DNA from: SIG440 sp045587485
GTDB lineage: Bacteria; Bacillota; Clostridia; Monoglobales; Monoglobaceae
NCBI GenBank assembly: GCA_045587485.1
Contig: JAZNCI010000081.1
Span: forward strand, 1 to 53,606
Direction: 5' to 3'
Length of the DNA stretch: 53,606 nucleotides
The notes under the pieces are model-generated. The model saw nothing but the letters and a program-made list of their open reading frames with translations. It was not told the origin of the DNA and made no database searches. Positions 1 through 5,646 of the stretch are shown piece by piece. Position 1 is the stretch's first letter, and every line of letters begins with the position of its first letter. The position numbers were made by a program, and so were the translations under genes.

Positions 1-168
1 ATGAATCTTAAAAAGCTTGCAAAATGGAAATGGAAGAGGATCAATACCCCTTCCAAAATGCTTGTTTTTATTGCAAATTTCATAAATATGAAGAAGAACC
101 CGCTTTTTGCTTAATACAAATCGGGTTCTTCGACAGTCTGAGACTATTCATTTGAATAGTCTTTTTAA
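1..168. other. Chromosomal flank left of the integrated element
   Basis: This stretch lies outside the left att copy. An open frame from base 1 to the TAA at 112-114 (37 codons) has no visible ribosome binding site and may be the tail of a gene cut by the window edge. Two perfect hairpins follow: arms 93-102/122-131 (10 bp) and arms 141-150/153-162 followed by TTTT at 163-166, which reads as a plus-strand terminator. Nothing else is recognised here. Confidence 0.35.
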
Positions 169-214
169 TGGTGCGCCAGAAGGGACTCGAACCCCTGACC
201 TACTGGTTCGTAGC
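169..214. repeat. att site, left copy (remnant of tRNA-Arg 3' end)
   Basis: These 46 bases are identical to 8471-8516 and correspond to the tRNA from the anticodon loop to CCA. The rest of the tRNA is absent here (sequence diverges after 214), so this is the displaced chromosomal 3' end left after integration. This is typical of tyrosine integrases that restore the tRNA at the other end. Confidence 0.93.
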
Positions 215-327
215 TGGGTAATGTCCTTAAATTATCTTTCAATAATTTGTTGCAAAGTGCCTTGTTATGCGTTTTTTAGCAATTGATATATTTTCGCACA
301 ATGTAATTTAAGTTGATTTTAAGTAGC

Positions 328-352
328 AATAAGTAACAAATAAGTAGCAAAA
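328..352 (+). repeat. Putative integrase arm-type site, left
   Basis: A 25-bp sequence identical to 8379-8403, in the same orientation, just inside each att copy. It contains the tandem words AAGTAACAA and AAGTAGCAA; a further AAGTAGCAA lies at 321-329. Repeats near both attachment cores fit arm-type binding sites for the integrase or excisionase. Function is inferred from position only. Confidence 0.6.
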
Positions 353-366
353 GTTAAATATACTTA

Positions 367-396
367 TTGACAACTATAATGCAAGAATGTTAATAT
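367..396 (+). promoter_or_regulatory. Promoter for the 427-807 gene
   Basis: TTGACA at 367-372 and TAATAT at 391-396 with an 18-bp spacer (or TTAATA with 17 bp). It lies about 30 bp before the start codon and reads into the small unknown gene. Confidence 0.55.
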
Positions 397-426
397 ACAA
401 AAACAAAGATATAAGGGGTGAGTTTT

Positions 427-807
427 ATGTTAGTTGATTATCCTTACGAATGGAGGAGATATATGCTTGAGGGAAAAGTTAGGACATTTTCTTCAGAAAC
501 CCCTGAAGATATAATCGAAAAAGCAAAAGAAATCAACAAGAAAGCTAATGAATATGAGGGTAAACCATATTTCTTTTTTGAAAGGTATACGCCTATGCGG
601 AAACAAAAAAATCAACCAAATGAGATGGATAAAATGATTCAGGGCTTAGATTTGCCAGATGATGTAAGCGAAAAGAATAACGAAATAATTATGGAACAAC
701 TTGGAATAACTGATGATGATATCAAGTCAGAAACAGATGATTTTATATGTGAATGTGTGGCAGAATATGTTGGCAAAAGCCAAGAAATATGGCAAGAAAA
801 ACAATAG
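427..807 (+). CDS. Small element-borne protein of unknown function
   Basis: This gene encodes 126 aa; I do not recognise the family. The protein is acidic, with an aromatic-rich start (MLVDYPYEW) and a motif GKPYFFFE around residue 50. It has no signal peptide or membrane helix. An earlier in-frame GTG at 418 exists, but the AAGGGG site at 413-418 is correctly spaced for ATG 427, and the truncated paralogue at 832 begins with the same MLVDYPYEW behind its own GGAG site. It is the first gene inside the left att end. The accessory position in a satellite-like element suggests cargo, but no function can be assigned. Confidence 0.75.
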   Translation: MLVDYPYEWRRYMLEGKVRTFSSETPEDIIEKAKEINKKANEYEGKPYFFFERYTPMRKQKNQPNEMDKMIQGLDLPDDVSEKNNEIIMEQLGITDDDIKSETDDFICECVAEYVGKSQEIWQEKQ

Positions 808-831
808 AAATTTTATTGAAGGAGTGAGCGT

Positions 832-990
832 ATGTTAGTTGATTATCCATACGAATGGGAAAAATATATGATTGACGGCAAGGTCAGAACGTTTTCTCTA
901 TATACACCGCAAGATATAATTGAAAGAGCGAAAGAAATTAACAGGAAAGCCATTGAATGTGAGGGTAAACCATATTTCTTTTTCGAATAG
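832..990 (+). pseudogene. Truncated tandem paralogue of the 427-807 gene
   Basis: A 52-codon open frame begins behind GGAGTGAGCGT with the same first nine residues as the upstream gene. It stays closely similar through the GKPYFFFE motif, then stops at TAG 988-990 where the paralogue continues for another 75 residues. The downstream sequence has no resemblance to the missing part. It is either a decayed duplicate or a short single-domain version; it is too short for routine ORF calling. Confidence 0.65.
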
Positions 991-1077
991 CAAAAGTCAC
1001 ATACAAAAAGTAGGTGCCTTTTATTCATAAAATTATTTTTGATATTTAAAAAAGAGCGGCACAAAACCGCTCCTTAA

Positions 1078-1281
1078 TTACAAATCAACATCTTGCCCGG
1101 TATCAGCTTTTATTTTACCCTCAACCGCTTCTTTGATATAACCGTTTACACTTTTCCCTTGCTGCTCTGCAACACCTTGAATGATGTCTTTTTTGCCTTT
1201 AGGAACACGTAACTTTATTTCATCATAACTTTTTGCATTATATTTTGCCACAGCCTTTTTTTGTGCTTCAGATATAGCCAT
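1078..1281 (-). CDS. Ribbon-helix-helix (Arc/CopG-like) DNA-binding protein
   Basis: A 67-aa protein. The pattern IKLRVPKGKKDIIQ followed by an SVNGYIKEAVEGKI helix is typical of Arc-type ribbon-helix-helix repressors, which bind DNA as dimers through the beta strand. The start is taken at ATG 1281, preceded by AAGAGGTG; an upstream ATG at 1299 overlaps this binding site and is rejected. It lies downstream of the predicted type I toxin on the same strand and could regulate the palindromic operators at 1545-1640. It could also be an orphan antitoxin, since no partner toxin of the HicA or RelE type lies beside it. Confidence 0.75.
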   Translation of the reverse strand: MAISEAQKKAVAKYNAKSYDEIKLRVPKGKKDIIQGVAEQQGKSVNGYIKEAVEGKIKADTGQDVDL

Positions 1282-1292
1282 AAAATCACCTC

Positions 1293-1321
1293 TTGACATA
1301 ATTCAACCAATGTGTTATACT
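1293..1321 (+). promoter_or_regulatory. Promoter of predicted antisense RNA
   Basis: TTGACA 1293-1298, a 17-bp spacer and TATACT 1316-1321: a near-consensus vegetative promoter on the plus strand. It points away from the RHH gene and toward the shared terminator at 1378-1412. No ORF of useful size follows, so it most likely drives a short RNA. Confidence 0.7.
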
Positions 1322-1327
1322 TAAGTC

Positions 1328-1412
1328 AAGAAAGGAACGGCTTTAGCTGTTTCCGCAAAACGTTTATATTTTAATTATAACCGTCCATCTGCGAAATGGG
1401 CGGTTATTTCTT
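1328..1412 (+). ncRNA. Predicted antitoxin-like antisense RNA (RatA/RNAII-like)
   Basis: An RNA of about 85 nt is bounded by the promoter at 1293-1321 and the hairpin at 1378-1406 followed by TTTCTTT. It converges with the minus-strand mRNA of the 20-aa hydrophobic peptide, and both would end in the same hairpin. Convergent RNAs sharing a bidirectional terminator are the hallmark of par/Fst-type and TxpA/RatA-type type I toxin-antitoxin loci. The RNA ends are inferred from promoter and terminator positions. Confidence 0.55.
1378..1412. terminator. Bidirectional terminator shared by toxin mRNA and antisense RNA
   Basis: Arms TAACCGTCCAT (1378-1388) and ATGGGCGGTTA (1396-1406) pair over 11 positions with one wobble. 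On the plus strand TTTCTTT follows; on the minus strand an AT-rich tail follows. The toxin stop codon (1404-1406) lies inside the stem. Confidence 0.7.
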
Positions 1413-1466
1413 TATGTAAAGTACTATTATCATCACTATTAAAGCAAAAGATATTATTTCTTCCAC
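1404..1466 (-). CDS. Predicted type I toxin: 20-aa hydrophobic peptide
   Basis: GTG at 1466 follows an AAGGGGGT ribosome binding site and opens a 20-codon frame. It encodes an acidic start (MEEI), one hydrophobic helix (FALIVMIIVLYI) and a KK tail. This is the architecture of membrane-acting type I toxins and of the 'holin-like toxin' peptides of Firmicutes. An overlapping ATG at 1468 gives only four codons. The gene has its own promoter (1531-1559), a UTR of about 58 nt, and ends in a hairpin shared with a convergent RNA. No known family can be named with certainty; toxicity is inferred. Confidence 0.6.
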   Translation of the reverse strand: MEEIISFALIVMIIVLYIKK

Positions 1467-1530
1467 ATCAACACCCCCTTATCACGAGGTGTCGGAAACA
1501 ACCGCCGCCGCTCCGTTTCTTGATATAATG

Positions 1531-1559
1531 ATTATATCACAAGCTTTATACTGTGTCCA
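1531..1559 (-). promoter_or_regulatory. Promoter of the predicted type I toxin
   Basis: Reading the minus strand: TGGACA (1559-1554), 17 bp, TATAAT (1536-1531). The -35 box overlaps the palindrome at 1545-1566, so transcription is probably repressible. Confidence 0.65.
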
Positions 1560-1640
1560 GTATAAAAATACACAAATATACTGGGTACATTTTGTACATT
1601 TTTTTGCATACTTTCTATTGGCATATACTGGGTACAGTAG
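1545..1640. promoter_or_regulatory. Operator array between divergent promoters
   Basis: A perfect palindrome with 9-bp arms (TTTATACTG, TGTC, CAGTATAAA) spans 1545-1566. A shorter copy TACTG-GGTA-CAGTA lies at 1626-1639, and a half-site ATACTGGGTAC at 1578-1588. The first covers the -35 of the minus-strand toxin promoter, the last lies in the spacer of the plus-strand promoter at 1618-1646. The regulator is unknown; the RHH protein at 1078-1281 or the XRE repressor of the element are candidates. Confidence 0.6.
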
Positions 1641-1646
1641 TATAAT
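1618..1646 (+). promoter_or_regulatory. Promoter for the 1700-2220 genes
   Basis: TTGGCA 1618-1623, 17-bp spacer, TATAAT 1641-1646. It reads into the frameshifted gene at 1700 and the 36-aa gene at 2110; the spacer contains an operator-like palindrome. Confidence 0.6.
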
Positions 1647-1699
1647 GTGCACACAAGGTTGAAACAAACCAAATATAAAAAACAAAGGAGTTTTAGAAA

Positions 1700-1974
1700 A
1701 TGAGTACAAAAGATTTAATAGGAAAAGTAAGGGAACTTAAGGAACTGCAGAGAATATCTAAGAGCCTGCAGCAGAGATTACAAACATTCAGGATGATATC
1801 AAAGCAGAAATGTTGAACCGCAACACAGACGAAATTATAACCGGAGAATATAAAATCCGTTGGAAAGAAATTATCTCTAACAGATTTGATAGCACCGCAT
1901 TTAAAAACAAGTATTCTGACCTTTACAATCAGTTTACAAAGCAGACCACTACTAAAAGATTTACTATTGCATAA
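1700..1974 (+). pseudogene. Frameshifted small conserved phage/element protein
   Basis: ATG 1700 follows AAAGGAG (1684-1690). Frame 1 reads MSTKDLIGKVRELKELQRIS and then leaves the homologous track. From about base 1755 the next frame continues the coiled-coil-like pattern (EITNIQDDIKAEM), then RWKEIISNRFDSTAFK, and ends KRFTIA at TAA 1972-1974. The total of 275 bases is not a multiple of three. The two halves together resemble a small conserved protein found in clostridial prophages and plasmids that ends in an RFDT-type motif. A one-base deletion near 1755-1765, a sequencing error or programmed frameshifting could explain this. Function unknown. Confidence 0.6.
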
Positions 1975-2024
1975 AAAAAGTAGCCTATTACGCAAATACT
2001 CTCCCAAGTAATGTACGAGGCTAC
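1973..2024 (-). terminator. Hairpin downstream of the 1700 gene
   Basis: Arms GTAGCCT (1980-1986) and AGGCTAC (2018-2024), with extra pairing TATTAC/GTAAT inside. On the minus strand it is followed by TTTTTTT (1979-1973), so it would act as a minus-strand terminator, although no minus-strand gene directly upstream needs one. Confidence 0.4.
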
Positions 2025-2033
2025 CCCAAACCG

Positions 2034-2076
2034 ACGGAGCGGTTTATATGGCAATTATAAAGCATTTCCGCTCCGT
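2034..2076. repeat. Inverted repeat with CGGAGCGG arms
   Basis: ACGGAGCGG (2034-2042) and CCGCTCCGT (2068-2076) form a 9-bp stem with a loop of about 25 nt. It lies between the 1700 gene and the 36-aa gene and could structure their mRNA. The same 8-mer recurs elsewhere in the element. Confidence 0.45.
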
Positions 2077-2109
2077 TGTCAATAAAAAACCAAAAAAGGA
2101 TGATGAAAA

Positions 2110-2220
2110 GTGAAAGAAGATATAAAACCCCAAATGATTAACATTATTGTAGATCTACTCAAAGAAACTGAGGATTTAGAACTTATTGACTTGGTATATC
2201 GTTTACTCTTAAAAAGTTAA
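2110..2220 (+). CDS. 36-aa small acidic/helical element protein
   Basis: GTG 2110 lies behind AAGGATGAT (2096-2104). The product is rich in Leu, Ile, Glu and Asp (pattern IIVDLLKETEDLELIDLVYRL) and ends LLLKS. This resembles very short helical proteins found in Firmicute prophages, but no function is known. It is directly followed by a strong terminator, which supports it being the last gene of the plus-strand unit starting at 1618. Confidence 0.55.
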   Translation: MKEDIKPQMINIIVDLLKETEDLELIDLVYRLLLKS

Positions 2221-2229
2221 TACAAAGAC

Positions 2230-2255
2230 AAAAGAGGGGACAGCTCCCCTCTTTT
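2230..2255. terminator. Bidirectional terminator between convergent gene sets
   Basis: Perfect 11-bp stem (AAAAGAGGGGA / TCCCCTCTTTT) with a 4-nt loop at 2241-2244 and a T tract on both strands. It ends the plus-strand unit (36-aa gene) and the long minus-strand replication operon of the element. Confidence 0.85.
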
Positions 2256-2470
2256 TACTTGTTTGCCAAATCATCAACCCAGTCAATGATTTTATCCACA
2301 TCAAAAACGTTATTGCCGGACTTTACTCTTATAAGGCCAGCATCGGGATATAGTTTAAGTTCATCAACGGTGCATTCTTTTTCTTCGCCGTCAACTTCTA
2401 TTAGTATGGTTAGTCGGTTTTGAACTCTTTGCTCTAACTTTTTAAGGCGTTGAATTATGCCATTATTCAT
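2255..2470 (-). CDS. Hypothetical element protein, 71 aa
   Basis: I do not recognise this protein. Residues 1-20 form a predicted helix with heptad spacing (IIQRLKKLEQRVQNRL), followed by a short beta-rich acidic domain and a C-terminal helix (IIDWVDDLANK). It starts immediately after the stop of the 218-aa gene and is the last gene of the minus-strand operon, before the terminator at 2230-2255. Close coupling suggests it works with the 218-aa protein. Confidence 0.65.
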   Translation of the reverse strand: MNNGIIQRLKKLEQRVQNRLTILIEVDGEEKECTVDELKLYPDAGLIRVKSGNNVFDVDKIIDWVDDLANK

Positions 2471-3127
2471 CTATTCTGCCACCTCTACACAAATACCCTC
2501 TGCAGATGCAAATATTTTGTCAGTATTTTCAGCATAAACTTTATCAATTGCATTTGAAAGGCCTATATCTTCTCTCAGGCCTCGCTTGCTCCAATCTGCA
2601 AGAGTTTCGATGTGCTCTTTGTAAGGGAATCTATAATTTTTGAGAGCAGAACCAGTCGTGCGTAATTCGGAATCTCCAATTTTTTCGCCGGTGTTAAAAG
2701 CATACTCGCCTATAAGACGGAGCATTGCACAGTTGCCGTTGAAATCGTTTGCGAGTGCTATTATTTCGTCTTTTCTCAAAATACCGCTCTTTAACAGTTC
2801 GAGCGTTGCGAGGTCAACCTTGTCACCCGTTGCCCTATCATAAACGCCAAATATACTGTCACATTCTGCCATTATTTCGTCAATTCTTGCATACGCCTTT
2901 TCGATGTGTGCTTTTAGATTATCCTTAGCCTCTTTCTTTGCTCTGTTGTATATTTCCGTATCAATGTTTTTTTGTTTTACATCTCCCCAACCTCTGTTTA
3001 GTTCGGCTTTCCAACGATTTTCAATATCAATTACCTTGTCGGCCAAGCGAGTGTATTCCTCTCGTGCGATGGTGTATGCCTCTCTCATTTTCGTTAAAAA
3101 TTCGGTTACTGTTCTTTTTTGTGCCAT
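2471..3127 (-). CDS. Hypothetical element protein, 218 aa, helical
   Basis: I do not recognise this family. The first 110 residues are highly charged and predicted coiled coil (REEYTRLADKVIDIENRW, then repeated KAHIEKAYARIDEI). The C-terminal half is mixed, with a tryptophan near DWSKRGLRED. There is no signal peptide or membrane segment. It directly follows a TerS-like HTH gene and precedes a 71-aa gene without a gap. In phage satellites this position can hold packaging or capsid-interference genes, but the sequence gives no proof. Confidence 0.65.
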   Translation of the reverse strand: MAQKRTVTEFLTKMREAYTIAREEYTRLADKVIDIENRWKAELNRGWGDVKQKNIDTEIYNRAKKEAKDNLKAHIEKAYARIDEIMAECDSIFGVYDRATGDKVDLATLELLKSGILRKDEIIALANDFNGNCAMLRLIGEYAFNTGEKIGDSELRTTGSALKNYRFPYKEHIETLADWSKRGLREDIGLSNAIDKVYAENTDKIFASAEGICVEVAE

Positions 3128-3145
3128 TTTAAAATTCCTCCTAGT

Positions 3146-3502
3146 TTATTTATTATTTTTTTCAAGCGCTTCAATCCTTGCGAGTATGTCAATCTGTTCA
3201 ACATACTTCAAGCAGTTCTGCAGTAGCAGTCCGCAGGCATTTAGTCTAATTTGCGGAGCGGTTGATTTGTCCTCTGCAATGGTTTTTATCGTGTTAACCG
3301 CATTTAGTATCGAGGATTGCAAAGCACTACAAGCCTCTGATAAAATATCTTGCCGGCGCTTTTCATATTCAGCCTTAAACTTTTCATCTGAAAGTCGATT
3401 GTAAATTGTGGAACGGCTTGCGCCACTTATCCGCTCCGCTTCTGAAACATTTCCACCGCACGATAACAGGGCGGTTAAAATACTTTCGTCTTTTGCTTTC
3501 AC
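3146..3502 (-). CDS. HTH protein resembling small terminase-like (phBC6A51-type) proteins
   Basis: 118 aa. An N-terminal helix-turn-helix is visible around residues 12-40 (GNVSEAERISGASRSTIYNRL), followed by a helical region and a C-terminal coiled coil ending LARIEALEKNN. This arrangement is that of phage-borne HTH proteins often annotated as small terminase subunits or regulators. It lies within the minus-strand operon after a Cys-containing protein. A TerS-like protein without a large terminase is a feature of phage satellites; a purely regulatory role is equally possible. Confidence 0.6.
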   Translation of the reverse strand: MKAKDESILTALLSCGGNVSEAERISGASRSTIYNRLSDEKFKAEYEKRRQDILSEACSALQSSILNAVNTIKTIAEDKSTAPQIRLNACGLLLQNCLKYVEQIDILARIEALEKNNK

Positions 3503-3509
3503 CTTATTT

Positions 3510-3788
3510 TTATACCCCCTTTCGTTGAATATTTTTTAATAGTTTTGTATAGTTTTCTGCCCTTTCTTTAATATCCTGGATACTATGTTTTTTTAACAAT
3601 TCCCTTGCTAAAAAACATCTGCTATACTGGAAGGTATTGCAGTATTGTTCTTGATGCACCTTTTTATTCTTGGGGTTTTCCCATGTGTTTACTGCAGAAC
3701 AAGAAATAATCCCCTCGCACTTAATTTCGTTTTTCGCCATATCTTTAAAAAACGGACAGACTATCCTTTCCTCACCATAAGTGGCCAT
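3510..3788 (-). CDS. Cys-containing small element protein, 92 aa
   Basis: ATG 3788 is chosen because AAAGAGG (3797-3803) is correctly spaced; an upstream TTG at 3806 would overlap that site. Cysteines in CPFF, KCEG, SCS, YCNTF and RCFLA suggest metal or Fe-S binding, with a basic helical C-terminus. Similar Cys-patterned proteins accompany replication modules of clostridial prophages, but function is unknown. The start codon region is crossed by a plus-strand promoter (3788-3817), so the gene may be affected by divergent transcription. Confidence 0.65.
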   Translation of the reverse strand: MATYGEERIVCPFFKDMAKNEIKCEGIISCSAVNTWENPKNKKVHQEQYCNTFQYSRCFLARELLKKHSIQDIKERAENYTKLLKNIQRKGV

Positions 3789-3817
3789 TGACAAAACCTC
3801 TTTCAAAATGATATACT
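3788..3817 (+). promoter_or_regulatory. Promoter of a predicted small RNA
   Basis: TTGACA 3788-3793, 18-bp spacer, TATACT 3812-3817 on the strand opposite to the surrounding operon. A strong terminator ends 70 bp downstream and no ORF lies between, so the transcript would be noncoding. Confidence 0.6.
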
Positions 3818-3823
3818 AAAAGC

Positions 3824-3886
3824 ATCGGAAAACTCTTTAGACAACATTTGAAGAGCGGAGAGAGGTTTTATCCTCTCTCTTTTTTT
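3824..3886 (+). ncRNA. Predicted small RNA inside the replication operon
   Basis: About 60 nt between the promoter at 3788-3817 and an intrinsic terminator (GAGAGAGG 3858-3865, loop of 6, CCTCTCTC 3872-3879, T tract 3880-3886). It lies antisense to the intergenic mRNA between the 144-aa and the 92-aa genes and overlaps the stop of the former. It could be a copy-control or regulatory RNA of the element. Prediction only. Confidence 0.5.
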
Positions 3887-4319
3887 ATTTGTTCTGCAGT
3901 TCCTGTAAGGTTTTCTCTATCTGTTTTAGGTAGTGTAATTCAATTAGTTTATTCGCATCCCTTTCACTGTTGGCCACTCCGTCGTGTCTGAGCTGCTGCC
4001 TTATTTCGCAGATTTCTTTTGCCCCTTTGTATTCAGGTGTGTTTCTGATGTCCTCAATGTGCTGCAGTTCTTCGAGTTTTCGCTCAACCTCTTGCAGAAG
4101 GTTTTGTTTTATATTTTCAATGAACTCAAGTTTTTTTGCACTCAACAACTTGTTTTTCTTTATGTATTCGGCAGCATCTTCAAAAGTGTCTGTATAAAGC
4201 ACACGCCCGGCACGTTCTACACTCCACCGTGTTATACCTTCATCTTTTCCCCACAGCTCACACCTTAGATATACCGGAAGATTATTCCGCCTCGATATTT
4301 CTTTACTTGCTAAAATCAT
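3885..4319 (-). CDS. Hypothetical element protein, 144 aa
   Basis: I do not recognise this protein. The N-terminal 55 residues look like a small beta-rich domain (LPVYLRCELWGK, ITRWSVERAGRVLYTDTFEDA). The rest is charged and predicted coiled coil (LLQEVERKLEELQHIEDI). It lies between the replisome-organizer gene and the Cys-containing gene in the minus-strand operon. A replication-accessory role is possible from context only. Confidence 0.6.
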   Translation of the reverse strand: MILASKEISRRNNLPVYLRCELWGKDEGITRWSVERAGRVLYTDTFEDAAEYIKKNKLLSAKKLEFIENIKQNLLQEVERKLEELQHIEDIRNTPEYKGAKEICEIRQQLRHDGVANSERDANKLIELHYLKQIEKTLQELQNK

Positions 4320-4402
4320 TGTTTTTATCCTTTCTGTGTTTTAAGTCAGCAGTAGCAGCAGTTCTCTAAGATACACACCGCTACTGCACTATTTTTTTAT
4401 CC

Positions 4403-5233
4403 TTACGTTTCTCCAAGCATATCGGCAATTATCTGGTCGGCCGTAAGTGTAGTTTTGTTTGAATCAGTATAGTTGACAAACTTGTTTTTTGATTTCTTTT
4501 CCGTCTGCTTTTCAGCATCAGCCTTTGCCCATTTGCGAATGGTGGCTAAATGGTTTTTATAACTCTTGCCGGAACTGGCCATGTATTCGCTTAAATTTTC
4601 AATTCGGCTTTGCCAATCATCAGGAAATTCAGTTTTCAGCTTTTCAAGTTCTTCATCAGAGAGCAAAACATTTTTATATTCACCGTATTTGTGGCGAGTG
4701 GGTTTGGTGTTTTGCGGAGCAGAACATTCTATACACTCTTTATCTATATCTTTATCTATATCTTTATCTATATCTTCTTCTAGGGAGTTAACGTTAACTT
4801 TACTGTTAACTTTACTGTTAATTTTATGCTTGTTTTTTCCCTCTGTTAAAGCCTTTTGTTTTTGTCGATAGCCCTGCATATATGAACGCATATAAGCGTT
4901 TCGGTCTTCTATTTTGTCTAAAGACTGATGCTTTCCCCAATTTGGAATAGTAACGGCATTGTTAACAATTTCCACCATTCCAAATTCCTCAAAGGTTTGC
5001 AATGCCAGATTTATAGTAGCTTCTTTTCTTCTGAATATAGTAGCTAACATTTTATCCGTATACGGTATGCCATTATTCATTACAAAAACACCGCTATTGT
5101 TTTGCTTGCCGGCCAAGCATAATAGTTTAAACCAAATAACAATTATACTGTCAGCTTCGGGCAAACTTTCTATTAGTAGAATTTTTTCATCGTCAAAAAT
5201 ATCTACACAAATCTTTATCCATTTTATGTTCAT
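4403..5233 (-). CDS. Phage replisome organizer-like replication protein
   Basis: 276 aa. Residues 1-110 match the N-terminal domain of phage replisome organizers (start MNIKWIKICVDIFDDEKI, then a winged-helix region with YTDKMLATIFRRKEATI). These proteins bind the origin and load helicase. A linker follows with the tandem DIDKDIDK repeat encoded by 12-bp DNA repeats at about 4738-4782, then a C-terminal part of DnaD-like character. It overlaps the upstream HTH gene by one base (TAATG-type coupling). It is the likely replication initiator of the element. Confidence 0.75.
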   Translation of the reverse strand: MNIKWIKICVDIFDDEKILLIESLPEADSIIVIWFKLLCLAGKQNNSGVFVMNNGIPYTDKMLATIFRRKEATINLALQTFEEFGMVEIVNNAVTIPNWGKHQSLDKIEDRNAYMRSYMQGYRQKQKALTEGKNKHKINSKVNSKVNVNSLEEDIDKDIDKDIDKECIECSAPQNTKPTRHKYGEYKNVLLSDEELEKLKTEFPDDWQSRIENLSEYMASSGKSYKNHLATIRKWAKADAEKQTEKKSKNKFVNYTDSNKTTLTADQIIADMLGET

Positions 5234-5646
5234 TATTTCACTTCCTCGATTTGCTTCATCATTTGTCTGGCATTTTTAAGGGTATAAAATATACTCTTTG
5301 CCCTGTGTGTTTCTTGGTTTATGTATCTTTTTAATTCTGCAGGCGTTTCCGGCCTAAAATATCCGTTTGTACTTGAAATAATAACTTCACCGCTCCGCCT
5401 AAGCTGTTCTATACATTTTCGGACCTCTCTGTTATGTAAGCCGGTATGCTTTATAAGTTCGCTTAAATGTACAGCATTATCCTCACCGCTGCCGATTAAC
5501 TGCAGAATCGTATGATAAGGCCCAATAGTTGACAAAGGCTGATTTTTTGTGGTATTATTCCAATGACGGATATTTTCCGTTGCCTTTAGGGCTGTGCGTT
5601 CGCTTTGGTCGGTTGATTGCACGGCTCTTTTTTTGTTTCTTTTCAT
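5233..5646 (-). CDS. Winged-helix element protein, 137 aa
   Basis: Basic N-terminus (MKRNKKR), then a predicted winged-helix around residues 45-100 (LSELIKHTGLHNREVRKCIEQL followed by RRSGEVIISSTNGYFRP). It overlaps the preceding excisionase-like gene and the following replication gene by one base each, so it is translationally coupled. It is probably a DNA-binding accessory of replication or a regulator. The family is common in clostridial prophages but not functionally defined. Confidence 0.65.
   Translation of the reverse strand: MKRNKKRAVQSTDQSERTALKATENIRHWNNTTKNQPLSTIGPYHTILQLIGSGEDNAVHLSELIKHTGLHNREVRKCIEQLRRSGEVIISSTNGYFRPETPAELKRYINQETHRAKSIFYTLKNARQMMKQIEEVK

Noticed and set aside
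24..155. 43-codon ORF with a CFYCKFH motif in the left flank
   Set aside because: No ribosome binding site and it runs through two perfect hairpins; more likely noncoding.
2048..2113. Short ORF starting MAIIKH, like the first residues of MobA-type relaxases
   Set aside because: Only 21 codons, lies in an inverted repeat, no relaxase motifs follow.
4365..4397. Inverted repeat GCAGTAGC/GCTACTGC followed by a plus-strand T tract, considered as a second small-RNA terminator
   Set aside because: No promoter-like sequence on the plus strand upstream.
4738..4782. Tandem 12-bp repeats, checked as a CRISPR-like or origin iteron array
   Set aside because: They encode the DIDKDIDK linker of the replication protein and have no spacers; kept only as a coding repeat.
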